A model generated the notes under the pieces. The model was not told the DNA's origin. It did not search any database and saw only the letters and a program-made list of their open reading frames with translations. From Anaerovorax odorimutans DSM 5092 (lineage in GTDB: Bacteria; Bacillota; Clostridia; Peptostreptococcales; Anaerovoracaceae), in NCBI RefSeq assembly GCF_000426305.1, contig NZ_AUFC01000005.1:1-64000 (forward strand): DNA of 64,000 bases. Direction: 5' to 3'. This document shows, in pieces, positions 55,871 to 64,000 of this stretch (the first letter of the stretch is position 1; every line of letters starts with the position of its first letter). The position numbers and the translations under genes were made by a program.

Positions 55871-55938
55871 TCGGTTGCACCACTAATTCAAAATTCCTTA
55901 GGTGCCCACATATAAGGAATTCGTTAACATTTCCAACT
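55866..55938 (-). promoter_or_regulatory. c-di-GMP-II riboswitch aptamer
   Basis: On the minus strand, the conserved segments of this class are present: GGAAAT near the 5' end, GGGCACCTAAGG, TTTGAATTAGTGG and TGCAACCGACC. They match the C. difficile c-di-GMP-II aptamer. The 5' GTTGG pairs with 3' CCAAC to form P1; ligand binding should keep CCAAC from the downstream terminator and so turn the MCP gene on. Confidence 0.85.
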
Positions 55939-55980
55939 GTAATAAAAAACATTTATTAATAACGTTTATTAATTATCAAT

Positions 55981-56009
55981 AATATAGTATTTTTATTTCA
56001 AAATGTCAA
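55981..56009 (-). promoter_or_regulatory. Promoter of the riboswitch-MCP transcript
   Basis: TTGACA (56009-56004), 17 bases, TATATT (55986-55981), giving a start near 55974, about 36 bases before the aptamer. Confidence 0.7.
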
Positions 56010-56060
56010 TATAAATTGGAAAAATTTTCTTAGTTTCTTATTACTTACTTCTAAGACTAA

Positions 56061-56876
56061 TTATACTTCCCAATACATTGAAACTATCGTAGTTTTTATT
56101 GTTTCTTTTACTTTGCCATTATTTGATATTGAATTAAGATATTCCCGTAACTTTTTCTCCTCTATATCTGTCAAATTTTTATAAGTTTTAACTCTTCCAA
56201 TATACCAAGCATAGGCTTCTTCTAATGTCTTTTCAAATTTCCATATTTCATCTCTATAAGTTAAATTTGGTTTATAACCTAACTGCAAAGCCATATCAAA
56301 AGCAAAAGATATAGTTTCATCAGAGCCATTACAACCTTTTTCCAAACCTACTAACTTTTCCACTTCGTGGAAAATACAATCTTTTCTAATAGTCGGTTTA
56401 ACAAAATAACAATACTTTTTTGAACATGCAATAAGCTTTTCAAATGTCTCAGCGCTGCATATTGCTGGAGACATATATGCAATAACAAGATCAAAATCTT
56501 TTTCAAATTTTTCTTTTCTTATATCTAGCTTACACCAATCCTTGCATATAAATTGAACATTTTTTATATTTCCTTTTTTAGCTCTTTCATTTGCATATCT
56601 AATCATGTTTGGAGAAAAATCTATGCCAATAGATTTATTAACTTTTTCAGCTAAAGCAATTGTATATAATCCTACCCCACAACCAATGTCCAGAACGCTT
56701 TTAATATTTGAAAAATTAACAAAACAACTTAATAATTTCAAAAAATTATCTGTCTTCCAAATTAAATTTGCTTTTTCTCTATAATCCTTAGAAGCACTAT
56801 CCCACATTTGAATACTCGCATCATTATTTTTATCGGCATGTTCAACCCAACATTCTCTTATTTGACTAATATTCAT
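56061..56876 (-). CDS. Class I SAM-dependent methyltransferase
   Basis: A 271-aa protein with the SAM motif I VLDIGCGVGLYTIALAEKV, the acidic residue of motif II in SIGIDFSPNMIRYA, and motif IV LVIAYMSPAI. Small-molecule or protein target unknown. GAGAGG precedes the ATG. No partner gene. Confidence 0.88.
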   Translation of the reverse strand: MNISQIRECWVEHADKNNDASIQMWDSASKDYREKANLIWKTDNFLKLLSCFVNFSNIKSVLDIGCGVGLYTIALAEKVNKSIGIDFSPNMIRYANERAKKGNIKNVQFICKDWCKLDIRKEKFEKDFDLVIAYMSPAICSAETFEKLIACSKKYCYFVKPTIRKDCIFHEVEKLVGLEKGCNGSDETISFAFDMALQLGYKPNLTYRDEIWKFEKTLEEAYAWYIGRVKTYKNLTDIEEKKLREYLNSISNNGKVKETIKTTIVSMYWEV

Positions 56877-57121
56877 AATTTTTACCTCTCAACTTAATTT
56901 TATTAATAAAATAGAATCATACATTCTTTTAACTTTTAAACAGATTTAATTCCTTGATTGGCTACATAATACAAGATTCTACATTTTTATAAATATATTA
57001 ACAAATTTTTAACAATAAAATATTGACTAATCTAATTTATTATGATAAAGTCATTACGATATAAAAGTCAAGAAGGCTTTAAGAAAATTATACATAAAAA
57101 AACAATCATAAACTTGGGATG

Positions 57122-57168
57122 AACCTAAAAGGCAATGCTTGAGAGCATTTCTTTTTAGGTTTTTTTAT
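57122..57168 (+). terminator. Terminator/attenuator upstream of the membrane-protein pair
   Basis: The outer stem AACCTAAAA/TTTTAGGTT encloses AATGCT/AGCATT and is followed by TTTTTTTATTTT. No gene ends nearby on this strand, so it may attenuate a leader transcript of the genes at 57256 or end a small RNA. Confidence 0.6.
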
Positions 57169-57255
57169 TTTAATAGAAATTCATTCCTTAACAAACATGA
57201 TGTATAACTATAACTAAGCCTTTGTCAAACTTTAAATTTATAGGAGGTAAAAAAA

Positions 57256-57693
57256 ATGGCATGTTTCCTTGTACCGATGGCAGAAGCCATCGTAGTAACC
57301 GCAGTAAAAAAAACTATTGAGAAAAAAGAAAGAAATGCTGCTTTGAAAGAAAAGAAAGAAGATGCAGTATATCATTCGGACTCTCAATCAAATTCCATCT
57401 TAAATTCAAAGTCAGAAATAAGCTGGAGCCGTAAATTAAGCTGGCTTACCAGATTATTATGGGGTGGTGTACTTCTTCTGGCAATTGAGCATGTATGGCA
57501 TGGAGAAGTTGTTCCTTGGCCGCCATTCCTGACGGCAATGAATAATCCCGCCGATGTAGGACCTATGTTACATGAAATGGCGACGTTTGGTACAACAATG
57601 GCTATATTAGTAACAGTAGTATGGTATATTATGGTATTAATTATTGATCAAAAATATAAAGCCTTTTCTGCTACTTTAAGTACTAAAATTTAA
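57256..57693 (+). CDS. Membrane protein of unknown function, pair member 1
   Basis: A 145-aa protein. A basic/acidic N-terminal cytoplasmic part (VKKTIEKKERNAALKEKKED) is followed by two or three membrane helices (LTRLLWGGVLLLAIEHVW; FGTTMAILVTVVWYIMVLII). The HVWHGEVVPWPPFLTA segment has a conserved-looking His/Trp-rich loop. The next gene (12 bases on) has a similar WLVDHVIAFLTEGG segment, implying two related subunits of one complex. Function unknown. Confidence 0.75.
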   Translation: MACFLVPMAEAIVVTAVKKTIEKKERNAALKEKKEDAVYHSDSQSNSILNSKSEISWSRKLSWLTRLLWGGVLLLAIEHVWHGEVVPWPPFLTAMNNPADVGPMLHEMATFGTTMAILVTVVWYIMVLIIDQKYKAFSATLSTKI

Positions 57694-57705
57694 GGAGGGT
57701 ATAAA

Positions 57706-58005
57706 ATGTATTTAATAATTACTGCATTAGCAGCTGTAATTACAACAATCATATGGTATGTTAATGCACCGGACAATAAATATAAACTTGGTACATTGAC
57801 TTTAATTTTTTGGGGTGCAACACTTATGTGGTTAGTTGATCATGTAATAGCATTCCTAACTGAAGGAGGAGAATTCTTCGATACATCATTAGATGCAACA
57901 TTGCTAGGAATTACGGTTACTATATGTGGTTTACTAGCATGGACTATTATATTATTAATCAGTGACCCTAAAGGAATTTATAAGAAACTATTTCAAATGA
58001 AATAA
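57706..58005 (+). CDS. Membrane protein of unknown function, pair member 2
   Basis: A 99-aa protein with three membrane helices and a DHVIAFLTEGGEFFDTSLD loop. It resembles the second half of the preceding protein in pattern (aromatic-xx-DH/EH, acidic loop, helix). AAGGAGGGT precedes the ATG. Probably acts with its neighbour; role unknown. Confidence 0.75.
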   Translation: MYLIITALAAVITTIIWYVNAPDNKYKLGTLTLIFWGATLMWLVDHVIAFLTEGGEFFDTSLDATLLGITVTICGLLAWTIILLISDPKGIYKKLFQMK

Positions 58006-58049
58006 TATATTTTATCTATAACATTCTTATATTAAAACCTTTTATCTAT

Positions 58050-58090
58050 TTACCTTGCAAATAATAAATTGCAGGGTATTTTTATTTTTT
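58050..58090 (+). terminator. Terminator after the membrane-protein pair
   Basis: TACCTTGCAA pairs with TTGCAGGGTA, then TTTTTATTTTTT. Confidence 0.7.
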
Positions 58091-58159
58091 GAAATATAGT
58101 TAAACTATTTATAATTATACTGTTTTAAATACTATAATTATACAAAATCATTTTAACAA

Positions 58160-58187
58160 AACCCGCTAGCCGATTAGAGCTAGCGGG
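58160..58187 (-). terminator. Terminator of the ornithine/carbamoyl-phosphate operon
   Basis: ACCCGCTAGC and its perfect complement around eight bases, followed on the minus strand by TTTTGTT; 33 bases past the arcC stop. Confidence 0.8.
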
Positions 58188-58220
58188 TAATTTTAATATC
58201 TTTTATTTTATTTTTAGAAT

Positions 58221-59183
58221 TTATGCAAAAGTAATAACTGTCCCTGCATTTCCATCAAGCGCATCCACTGCTTTATATAAAGAGGTAATTATAGCTTTTT
58301 TAGTTGGATTTGCTCTTACAAATTTCATTGCAGCCTGCACTTTTGGAAGCATGCTTCCAGGTGCGAAATGACCTTCTTCTATATATTGCGCTGCTTGTGC
58401 TAATGTCATTTTATCAAGGTTTTCCTGATTTGGCTTATTAAAGTTTATGGCTATTTTTTCAACTTCAGTCAATATCATCAATATATCTGCATCAACATCT
58501 TCTGAAAGTTTTTCTGCTGCTAAATCTTTATCGATTACTGCTGCGATTCCTTCTAATATGCCATCTTCTCTTTCTATTACGGGTATTCCTCCTCCTCCTA
58601 CGGTTATCATTATTGTTGAATCCCATAATCTTTTTATTGAATCAAGCTCTACTATTTTTCTTGGCATTGGTGAAGCTACTACTCTTCTCCACCCTCTTCC
58701 TGCATCTTCTTTTACAACATATCCTTTTTCTTCTGCTATTTTTTTTGCTTCTTCTTCACTATAGAATGGTCCTATTGGTTTTGTTGGCTGATTAAAGGCA
58801 GGATCTTCTTTTTCCACAATTACCTGTGTTACTATGGATACTATCGGTATATTTCTATTTCTCATGTTCAAGGCATGTTTTAATCCTTGCTGCAAGTGAT
58901 ATCCTATATATCCCTGACTCATTGATCCACAAACATCAAAGGGCATTACAGGTGTTACATCTGCCGCTGCTTCTGATGCTAATACTATTCTGCCTACTTG
59001 CGGTCCATTTCCATGGACCAAAGCTATCTCATAATCTCTGCAGCATATTTCGGCAATATACTCACTTGTCTTTTTTACTACTTCAAGCTGTGCTTCTGCT
59101 GTTGCAGGAGATCCAGGTTCTTGAAGTGCATTTCCCCCAAGAGCTATTACTACTTTTTGAGGACAATTTTTTCTGTCTGCCAT
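58221..59183 (-). CDS. arcC: Carbamate kinase
   Basis: A 320-aa protein of normal length. Family blocks: VIALGGNALQEPG at the N-terminus, LVHGNGPQVG, GRGWRRVVASPMP, TVGGGGIPV and VEKIAINFNKP. It makes ATP from carbamoyl phosphate and ADP in the cytoplasm. Third gene of the unit with ornithine decarboxylase and carbamoyltransferase, 21 bases after the latter. Confidence 0.96.
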   Translation of the reverse strand: MADRKNCPQKVVIALGGNALQEPGSPATAEAQLEVVKKTSEYIAEICCRDYEIALVHGNGPQVGRIVLASEAAADVTPVMPFDVCGSMSQGYIGYHLQQGLKHALNMRNRNIPIVSIVTQVIVEKEDPAFNQPTKPIGPFYSEEEAKKIAEEKGYVVKEDAGRGWRRVVASPMPRKIVELDSIKRLWDSTIMITVGGGGIPVIEREDGILEGIAAVIDKDLAAEKLSEDVDADILMILTEVEKIAINFNKPNQENLDKMTLAQAAQYIEEGHFAPGSMLPKVQAAMKFVRANPTKKAIITSLYKAVDALDGNAGTVITFA

Positions 59184-59204
59184 CTTTCTTCCTCCTGCTA
59201 TATT

Positions 59205-60191
59205 TTATAAGGTTGCTACCATTACCGCTTTGATGGTATGCATTCTGTTTTCTGCTTCATCAAATACAACTGAATGCTTACTTCTGAATACTTCGTCTGT
59301 TACTTCCCTTATATCAAATCCTAATTCTTTCTGTGATTTTGCCATCTTTGTTTCAAAATCATGGAATGCTGGTAGGCAATGTAAGAATAATACATCTGGA
59401 TTTTCTGTCTTTTTAAGCATTTCCATAGTTACTTTATATGGTGTTAATAGTTCTACTCTTTTTGGAATCTGATCTTCTTCCCCCATTGATGCCCATACGT
59501 CTGTATAAATTACATCTGCTCCTTTTAGGCAAGTATCATCACTGCAAAATTCTATTACTGCTCCTGTTTCTTCTGCAACTGCATTTACCTTGTCCAATAC
59601 TTCTTTTGCAGGTTCTAATTCTTTTGGTCCGTATGCAACAAAATGCATTCCCATCTTTGCGCATCCATACATCCATGCATATGACATATTATTTCTTGTA
59701 TCTCCACAGAATACCACTTTCACTTTGTTTAATGGTTTAGCACAATGTTCTTCAATTGTAAGCATATCTGCTAAAATCTGTGTTGGATGATCTATATCTG
59801 TTAAACCATTCCATACAGGAACTCCTGAATGTTTTGCTAAGTCTTCTACTACTTTTTGTTCAAATCCTCTGTACTCTATTCCATCAAAGAATCTTCCGAA
59901 TACTTTAGCACTGTCTTCTAATGATTCTTTTTTTCCAAATTGAGAACTTCCTGAATCTAAAAATGTTACGTTTGCCCCTTCTTCTAAAGCTCCCACTTCA
60001 AATGCACATCTTGTTCTTGTTGATGTTTTTTCGAATAATAAAAGTACATTTTTTCCTTTTAGCAAATCGTTATAAATTCCTGCTCTTTTTTTTGCTTTTA
60101 AGTCCCTTGCAAGATCTAACATATATCGTATTTCCAGTGGGGTAAAATCCATTAATGTTAAAAAACTTCTTCCTTTTAAATTAACTGCCAT
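59205..60191 (-). CDS. argF: Ornithine carbamoyltransferase
   Basis: A 328-aa protein with the carbamoyl-phosphate motif [16 protein letters not shown], the ornithine-binding DVWASMGEE and the HCLPAFHD Cys loop. Next to carbamate kinase it most likely runs catabolically (citrulline to ornithine plus carbamoyl phosphate), i.e. as an ArcB; anabolic ArgF cannot be excluded from sequence alone. Follows the decarboxylase by 23 bases. Confidence 0.93.
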   Translation of the reverse strand: MAVNLKGRSFLTLMDFTPLEIRYMLDLARDLKAKKRAGIYNDLLKGKNVLLLFEKTSTRTRCAFEVGALEEGANVTFLDSGSSQFGKKESLEDSAKVFGRFFDGIEYRGFEQKVVEDLAKHSGVPVWNGLTDIDHPTQILADMLTIEEHCAKPLNKVKVVFCGDTRNNMSYAWMYGCAKMGMHFVAYGPKELEPAKEVLDKVNAVAEETGAVIEFCSDDTCLKGADVIYTDVWASMGEEDQIPKRVELLTPYKVTMEMLKKTENPDVLFLHCLPAFHDFETKMAKSQKELGFDIREVTDEVFRSKHSVVFDEAENRMHTIKAVMVATL

Positions 60192-60214
60192 TGTTAATCA
60201 CTCCTTCTATATTT

Positions 60215-62377
60215 TTATTTATTATCTTTATCTAATACATATCCATAAGCTTTAACTTTTCCGTTTTCTTCTTCCAGATAAACTCCTTGTATTTCAGGGG
60301 CAAATCCCGGAAATTTATTTATTCCCTCTTCTAATATTAGAAAATATTTTTGTGCTGTCTCATTCCATATTTCTCCCGGTACTACACAAAAGATTCCCGG
60401 AGGATAAGGTAATGCTCCTTCTAATGCTATTTCTCCAACAATGTCATCTAACTTCACCAACTTTGCATTGTTTCTTACAAGTTCCCAGTTTGCATCATGT
60501 GGTGACATTGCTCGTTTTGGGAAGTTTTTTTCTCTGAATAAATCTTTTTGATAGGTTTTTGCATCCTGCTCTTTATAAAAATCATGCATCTCCTGACATA
60601 GCTTTTTAATTGTATATCCTTTATATCTATTTTCATTGTTTTTATAAATGCTCGGTAATACTTCACTTAACGGTACATCTGCTTTTACAAGCTCTTCAAA
60701 TTCTACAAATTTATCTATTAAAGCATTTATTTTCTCAATGTCTTCTGCTGGTGTCATTAAAAACAATATGGAGTTTAAATCATTCTTCTCTGGTATAATT
60801 CTGTTTTCTCTTAGATAGTTTGTTAAAATTGTTGCTGGTATTCCAAATTCGTCATATTCTCCTGTTTCAGCGTTAAATCCCGGAGTTGTAAGCATAAACT
60901 TATTTGGATCTACAAAATATTGATTTTCTCCGTATCCTTCAAATGAATGCCATTTTTCTCCTGGCTTAAATTGGAAAAATTTTATATTTTCTGCTATTTC
61001 TTCAGTATCATATTCCTGCCATTTTTTTCCTTCTACCATAGGGGGTATAAATGGTTTTATCATACTGCATCTTTTTAATACTTCTTTTCTTGCTTCTATT
61101 CCCAGCTTTACACAGTCTGCCCATAATCTTTTTCCTGCCTCTCCGTCATGCATTCTTGCATTAACATCTAAGCTTGCAAATATTGGATAGAAAGGGCTTG
61201 TACAGGCATGTAGCCTGAAGGCATTATTAAATCTTTTATGATTTACATATCTTTTCTGCCCTTTAATATGGCTATCTTTCTTATGAATCTGCGATGACTG
61301 TGAAAATCCTGCCTGTTGTTTATGAACTGACTGGGTTACTAAAATTCCCGGATCTTCTTCATTCAACTCTAAGAGTAAAGGAGAACAATCTCTCATCATT
61401 GGAATGAATTGTTCATATCCAACCCATGCTGAATCAAATAATATATAATCACAAAGATGCCCTATCTTATCCACTACCTGTCTGGCATTGTATATTGTTC
61501 CATCATAGGTTCCAAGCTGTATCACTGCCAATCTAAAAGGTCTTTTATCCTGTGATTTTACCGGATCTGCTTTCGCTGCCTGGCTTCTTAAATATGCTTC
61601 ATCAAAGCAATGGGCATCTATCCCTCCAATAAAACCATAAGGGTTACGTGCTGTTTCTAAATATACAGCATTTCCTCCGGACTGAACTAATGCAGAATTG
61701 TATACTGATTTATGATTATTCCTATCAAACAAGACTAAATCTCCAGGTGCTACTACAGCATTTATCGTAACCGTATTCGACGTACTTGTTCCATTCATAA
61801 CAAAATATGTCTTATCCGCATTATAGACTCTTGCTGCATTTTGCTGTGCTTCTGCTGCTGGTCCTTCATGGATTAGCAAATCTCCTAAAGCAACATCTGC
61901 ATTGCAAATATCTGATCTGAAGATATTTGCTCCGTAAAATTCATATAGATATCTTCCTGCAGGATGTTTTTTATAGAATTCTCCTCCCTGATGTCCCGGA
62001 CAATCATACTGTAAATTTTTCATGTCCACATAACCGCTTAACGTCCTAAAAAAAGGAGGTAATAATTTGGCTTCATATTTACTAGCAGCCTCTTCAATCT
62101 CAATTGTAATGTCCAAATTCTCTTGACTACCGTCAATAATGCAGTAAACCTTCTTTGCCAATTCCGTTTCCATCGGCACTCCATTTTTGGATAGTACAAA
62201 GATTGGAATATCAAACTTTGTATCATAAATTTCAGAAATAAATTTTTGTTCAGAGTCAGTTAATATCACTGCTGCCACATCTGTATAATCCGTATTCTCA
62301 ACTAAAACCAACTCTCTGTTCTTCAGTTGAAGGTAGGCTTTGGACTCCATAGTGCATGCAATCTTTAAAGGTTTCAC
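60215..62377 (-). CDS. Ornithine/lysine/arginine decarboxylase, PLP-dependent
   Basis: A 720-aa enzyme of the large bacterial type. The N-terminal wing domain (about 1-110) precedes the PLP domain (MNGTSTSNTVTINAVVAPGD) with Schiff-base Lys in LVTQSVHKQQAGFSQSS. A C-terminal domain completes it. Ornithine is the likely substrate because the gene is co-transcribed with ornithine carbamoyltransferase and carbamate kinase; it yields putrescine and consumes protons. The GTG at 62377 follows AGGAGGA by nine bases; the upstream ATG overlaps that site. Confidence 0.9.
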   Translation of the reverse strand: MKPLKIACTMESKAYLQLKNRELVLVENTDYTDVAAVILTDSEQKFISEIYDTKFDIPIFVLSKNGVPMETELAKKVYCIIDGSQENLDITIEIEEAASKYEAKLLPPFFRTLSGYVDMKNLQYDCPGHQGGEFYKKHPAGRYLYEFYGANIFRSDICNADVALGDLLIHEGPAAEAQQNAARVYNADKTYFVMNGTSTSNTVTINAVVAPGDLVLFDRNNHKSVYNSALVQSGGNAVYLETARNPYGFIGGIDAHCFDEAYLRSQAAKADPVKSQDKRPFRLAVIQLGTYDGTIYNARQVVDKIGHLCDYILFDSAWVGYEQFIPMMRDCSPLLLELNEEDPGILVTQSVHKQQAGFSQSSQIHKKDSHIKGQKRYVNHKRFNNAFRLHACTSPFYPIFASLDVNARMHDGEAGKRLWADCVKLGIEARKEVLKRCSMIKPFIPPMVEGKKWQEYDTEEIAENIKFFQFKPGEKWHSFEGYGENQYFVDPNKFMLTTPGFNAETGEYDEFGIPATILTNYLRENRIIPEKNDLNSILFLMTPAEDIEKINALIDKFVEFEELVKADVPLSEVLPSIYKNNENRYKGYTIKKLCQEMHDFYKEQDAKTYQKDLFREKNFPKRAMSPHDANWELVRNNAKLVKLDDIVGEIALEGALPYPPGIFCVVPGEIWNETAQKYFLILEEGINKFPGFAPEIQGVYLEEENGKVKAYGYVLDKDNK

Positions 62378-62630
62378 GAGATGCTCTCCTCCTATCTCCA
62401 TTTAATACATTTCAAATTTCTTTTTCATGTGAAAAGGAAAAGCCTTATTCACAATAAATTATTGATTATTTCGAATTATATTGATAGGTTTCATAAAACT
62501 TCAAAATAATTCATAGTGTATTCTTTTTTTTATATAAATTAAAAATATTTACTCATAGCTAGGTGTAAAATATTAAAAGACAAAACAATTAAGCCTTTTT
62601 ATAATAAGTGTCAGCCCCTTGCCAATTTTC

Positions 62631-64000
62631 TTAATTTTCATCTTTATTTTGTTTTGAATAATTTTTCTGTACAATACTTTTCCATAAACCAGCATTATTG
62701 ATGCCACAACGTTCCGGATCAAATATAGGGTCCAGACCGGCTTTCTTCTGCTGATCATAATCTCTAACAGCACTCATGACCGGCTTAATAAGGAATAACA
62801 TTCCAATCAGGTTAAACCAAGCAATGAGCCCTACACCGATATCAGCTATATTCCATGCTAAAGACGAGCTTTTGATACTGCCAAAGAAAATGGATAGCAT
62901 TTGAACGCCCCCGATAAACAGCGTAATCTTTTTTAAATTCCTGCTTCCTTTTAGCAAGTAAGCCAAATTAGGCATTACATAGAAGCCGAAAGATAAAATT
63001 GTTGTGATAGCAAAGAAGAAAATGGCAACCGCAATAAAGATGGTACCTGTTCCTTTAGGAAGTGCTGTATCAATAGCAGCCTGAACATATGCAGTACCTG
63101 GATTTGCACCTGAAAGACCTTCTGTTATGAAGTTTCCGGATTTATCCACTACATTGTACATGCCAGTAACAAGAATCATAAGACCCGTAGACGTACATGC
63201 AAATATGGTATCTACATATACTGAGAAACCCTGCGCCAGACCTTGCTTAACTGGGTGAGATACTTCCGCAGATGCTGCTGCCTGAGCTCCTGATCCCATT
63301 CCTGCTTCAGTACTGTATACTGCTCTTTTTACACCCCATAGAATGGCACTACCCCAAATTCCTCCATAAGCAGCGTCAAGATTGAATGCACTTTTGAAAA
63401 TCAATGCGAACATTCCTGGAATCGCTTTAATATTTAAAACAAGAACGATAATCATAATTATAAAATAAGCTCCAGCCATAATAGGAACCACAAGTTCCGC
63501 AAAACGTCCAATTCTCTTCATGCCGCCAAATACAACAAACCCAAATAAAACAGCCACTACAATTCCCGTGATTACAGGATTGATTCCAAATGCATTTTGG
63601 GTTGCTTCTGCGATGTTAAAAGCCTGAATAGTAGGGCCGGTAAAACCAAAAGATATAATTGCGCAAATAGCAAAGGCCACTGCTATGGGCTTTAATTTAG
63701 CTCCTTTTTCTATATAGTAAGCCGGACCACCGCGATACTCTCCGCCAACGTCTTCCTTCCAGATCTGAGCCAGCACTGCTTCACCCAAAGCTGAAGCTGC
63801 ACCAAAGATAGCATAAATCCACATCCAGAAAATAGCACCCGGTCCGCCAAAACAAATAGCTGTAGCAACCCCAGCAATTGCACCGATACCAATTCTTCCA
63901 CCCAGTGCCATTGCAAAACCCTGGAAAGATGAAATTCCGCTTTCAGAATCTTCGCCGGTGATTAAATAATAAACCATGTCTTTGAAGCGGGTGATCTGAG
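62631..64000 (-). CDS. AGCS-family sodium:amino-acid symporter (5' end outside window)
   Basis: The frame stays open past the window end (residues QITRFKDM before the first ATG at 63977), so the true start lies beyond 64000. About 456 residues are present, with the AGCS hallmarks GGRIGIGAIAGVATAICFGG, WMWIYAIFGAASALGEAVLA, YRGGPAYYIEKG and AVYSTEAGMGSGAQAAASAE. It imports alanine or glycine with sodium. Upstream of the decarboxylase operon and may be part of it or separate (250-bp gap). Confidence 0.92.
   Translation of the reverse strand, partial: QITRFKDMVYYLITGEDSESGISSFQGFAMALGGRIGIGAIAGVATAICFGGPGAIFWMWIYAIFGAASALGEAVLAQIWKEDVGGEYRGGPAYYIEKGAKLKPIAVAFAICAIISFGFTGPTIQAFNIAEATQNAFGINPVITGIVVAVLFGFVVFGGMKRIGRFAELVVPIMAGAYFIIMIIVLVLNIKAIPGMFALIFKSAFNLDAAYGGIWGSAILWGVKRAVYSTEAGMGSGAQAAASAEVSHPVKQGLAQGFSVYVDTIFACTSTGLMILVTGMYNVVDKSGNFITEGLSGANPGTAYVQAAIDTALPKGTGTIFIAVAIFFFAITTILSFGFYVMPNLAYLLKGSRNLKKITLFIGGVQMLSIFFGSIKSSSLAWNIADIGVGLIAWFNLIGMLFLIKPVMSAVRDYDQQKKAGLDPIFDPERCGINNAGLWKSIVQKNYSKQNKDEN

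Noticed and set aside
58826..59233. 135-aa plus-strand frame opposite arcC
   Set aside because: Leu/Ser/His-rich translation typical of antisense to a coding frame, no ribosome site, and it overlaps the confidently assigned arcC gene.
1..64000. CRISPR array or rRNA genes
   Set aside because: No regularly spaced direct repeats and no rRNA-like sequence were seen on either strand.

Overview
The window looks like chromosome from a low-GC, spore-forming anaerobe of the Clostridia. It is strongly AT-rich with strong AGGAGG-type ribosome binding sites. It carries an alpha/beta-type small acid-soluble spore protein, a CgeB-like spore-surface glycosyltransferase, a DNRLRE-domain protein, LexA, and amino-acid fermentation genes (ornithine decarboxylase, ornithine carbamoyltransferase, carbamate kinase, AGCS symporter). 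A Sedimentibacter/Tissierella-like or Clostridium-like host is plausible, but I cannot fix the genus. The first gene (class III aminotransferase) and the last (AGCS symporter) are cut by the window edges.

Layout. 1-5.7 kb: aminotransferase end, lexA with its own SOS box, an exported metallophosphoesterase, and a PadR repressor divergent from a split permease whose promoter lies in a 41-bp perfect palindrome. 5.7-13.6 kb: a catabolic operon (C-N hydrolase, NhaC-type antiporter, YtcJ-like amidohydrolase) preceded by a well-formed sigma-54 promoter and two copies of a 20-bp dyad. Its likely sigma-54 activator lies upstream, next to a MoxR ATPase/VWA pair. 13.9-16.1 kb: LysO split in two genes, and a secreted amidase.

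16.1-22.6 kb is a layered, eroded genomic island at tRNA-Arg(UCG). It has three copies of the tRNA 3' end (one intact), three tyrosine-recombinase C-terminal remnants, an AbiTii-domain gene paired with a small partner that shares an NxxGxxxQIQQN-like motif, and a 632-aa protein ending in a PD-(D/E)XK nuclease core. Two of three copies of a compact type I toxin-antitoxin-like module (27-aa membrane peptide plus convergent antisense RNA) lie in it. The third copy lies at 26.0-26.3 kb.

22.6-37.1 kb is mostly housekeeping on the minus strand: DNA methyltransferase coupled to YgiQ, nitrilase, CAP-domain protein, Nudix, DMT transporter, HAD, RlmN, DUF368/PopT, phosphodiesterase-like enzyme, carbonic anhydrase and SASP. 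37.3-45.7 kb is a surface-glycan cluster. 45.9-56.9 kb is a signalling region: a response regulator-GGDEF gene interrupted by a poly-A frameshift, a PAS-GGDEF-HD-GYP gene interrupted by one in-frame UGA, and a chemoreceptor gene whose leader holds a c-di-GMP-II riboswitch and a switchable terminator. 57.2-64 kb holds an unknown membrane-protein pair and the ornithine/citrulline catabolic operon.

The strongest candidates for new biology are the island with its repeated integrase-remnant/defence-cargo units and shared QIQQ motif, the three-copy toxin/antisense module, and the riboswitch-controlled chemoreceptor in a region where two c-di-GMP enzyme genes appear broken.
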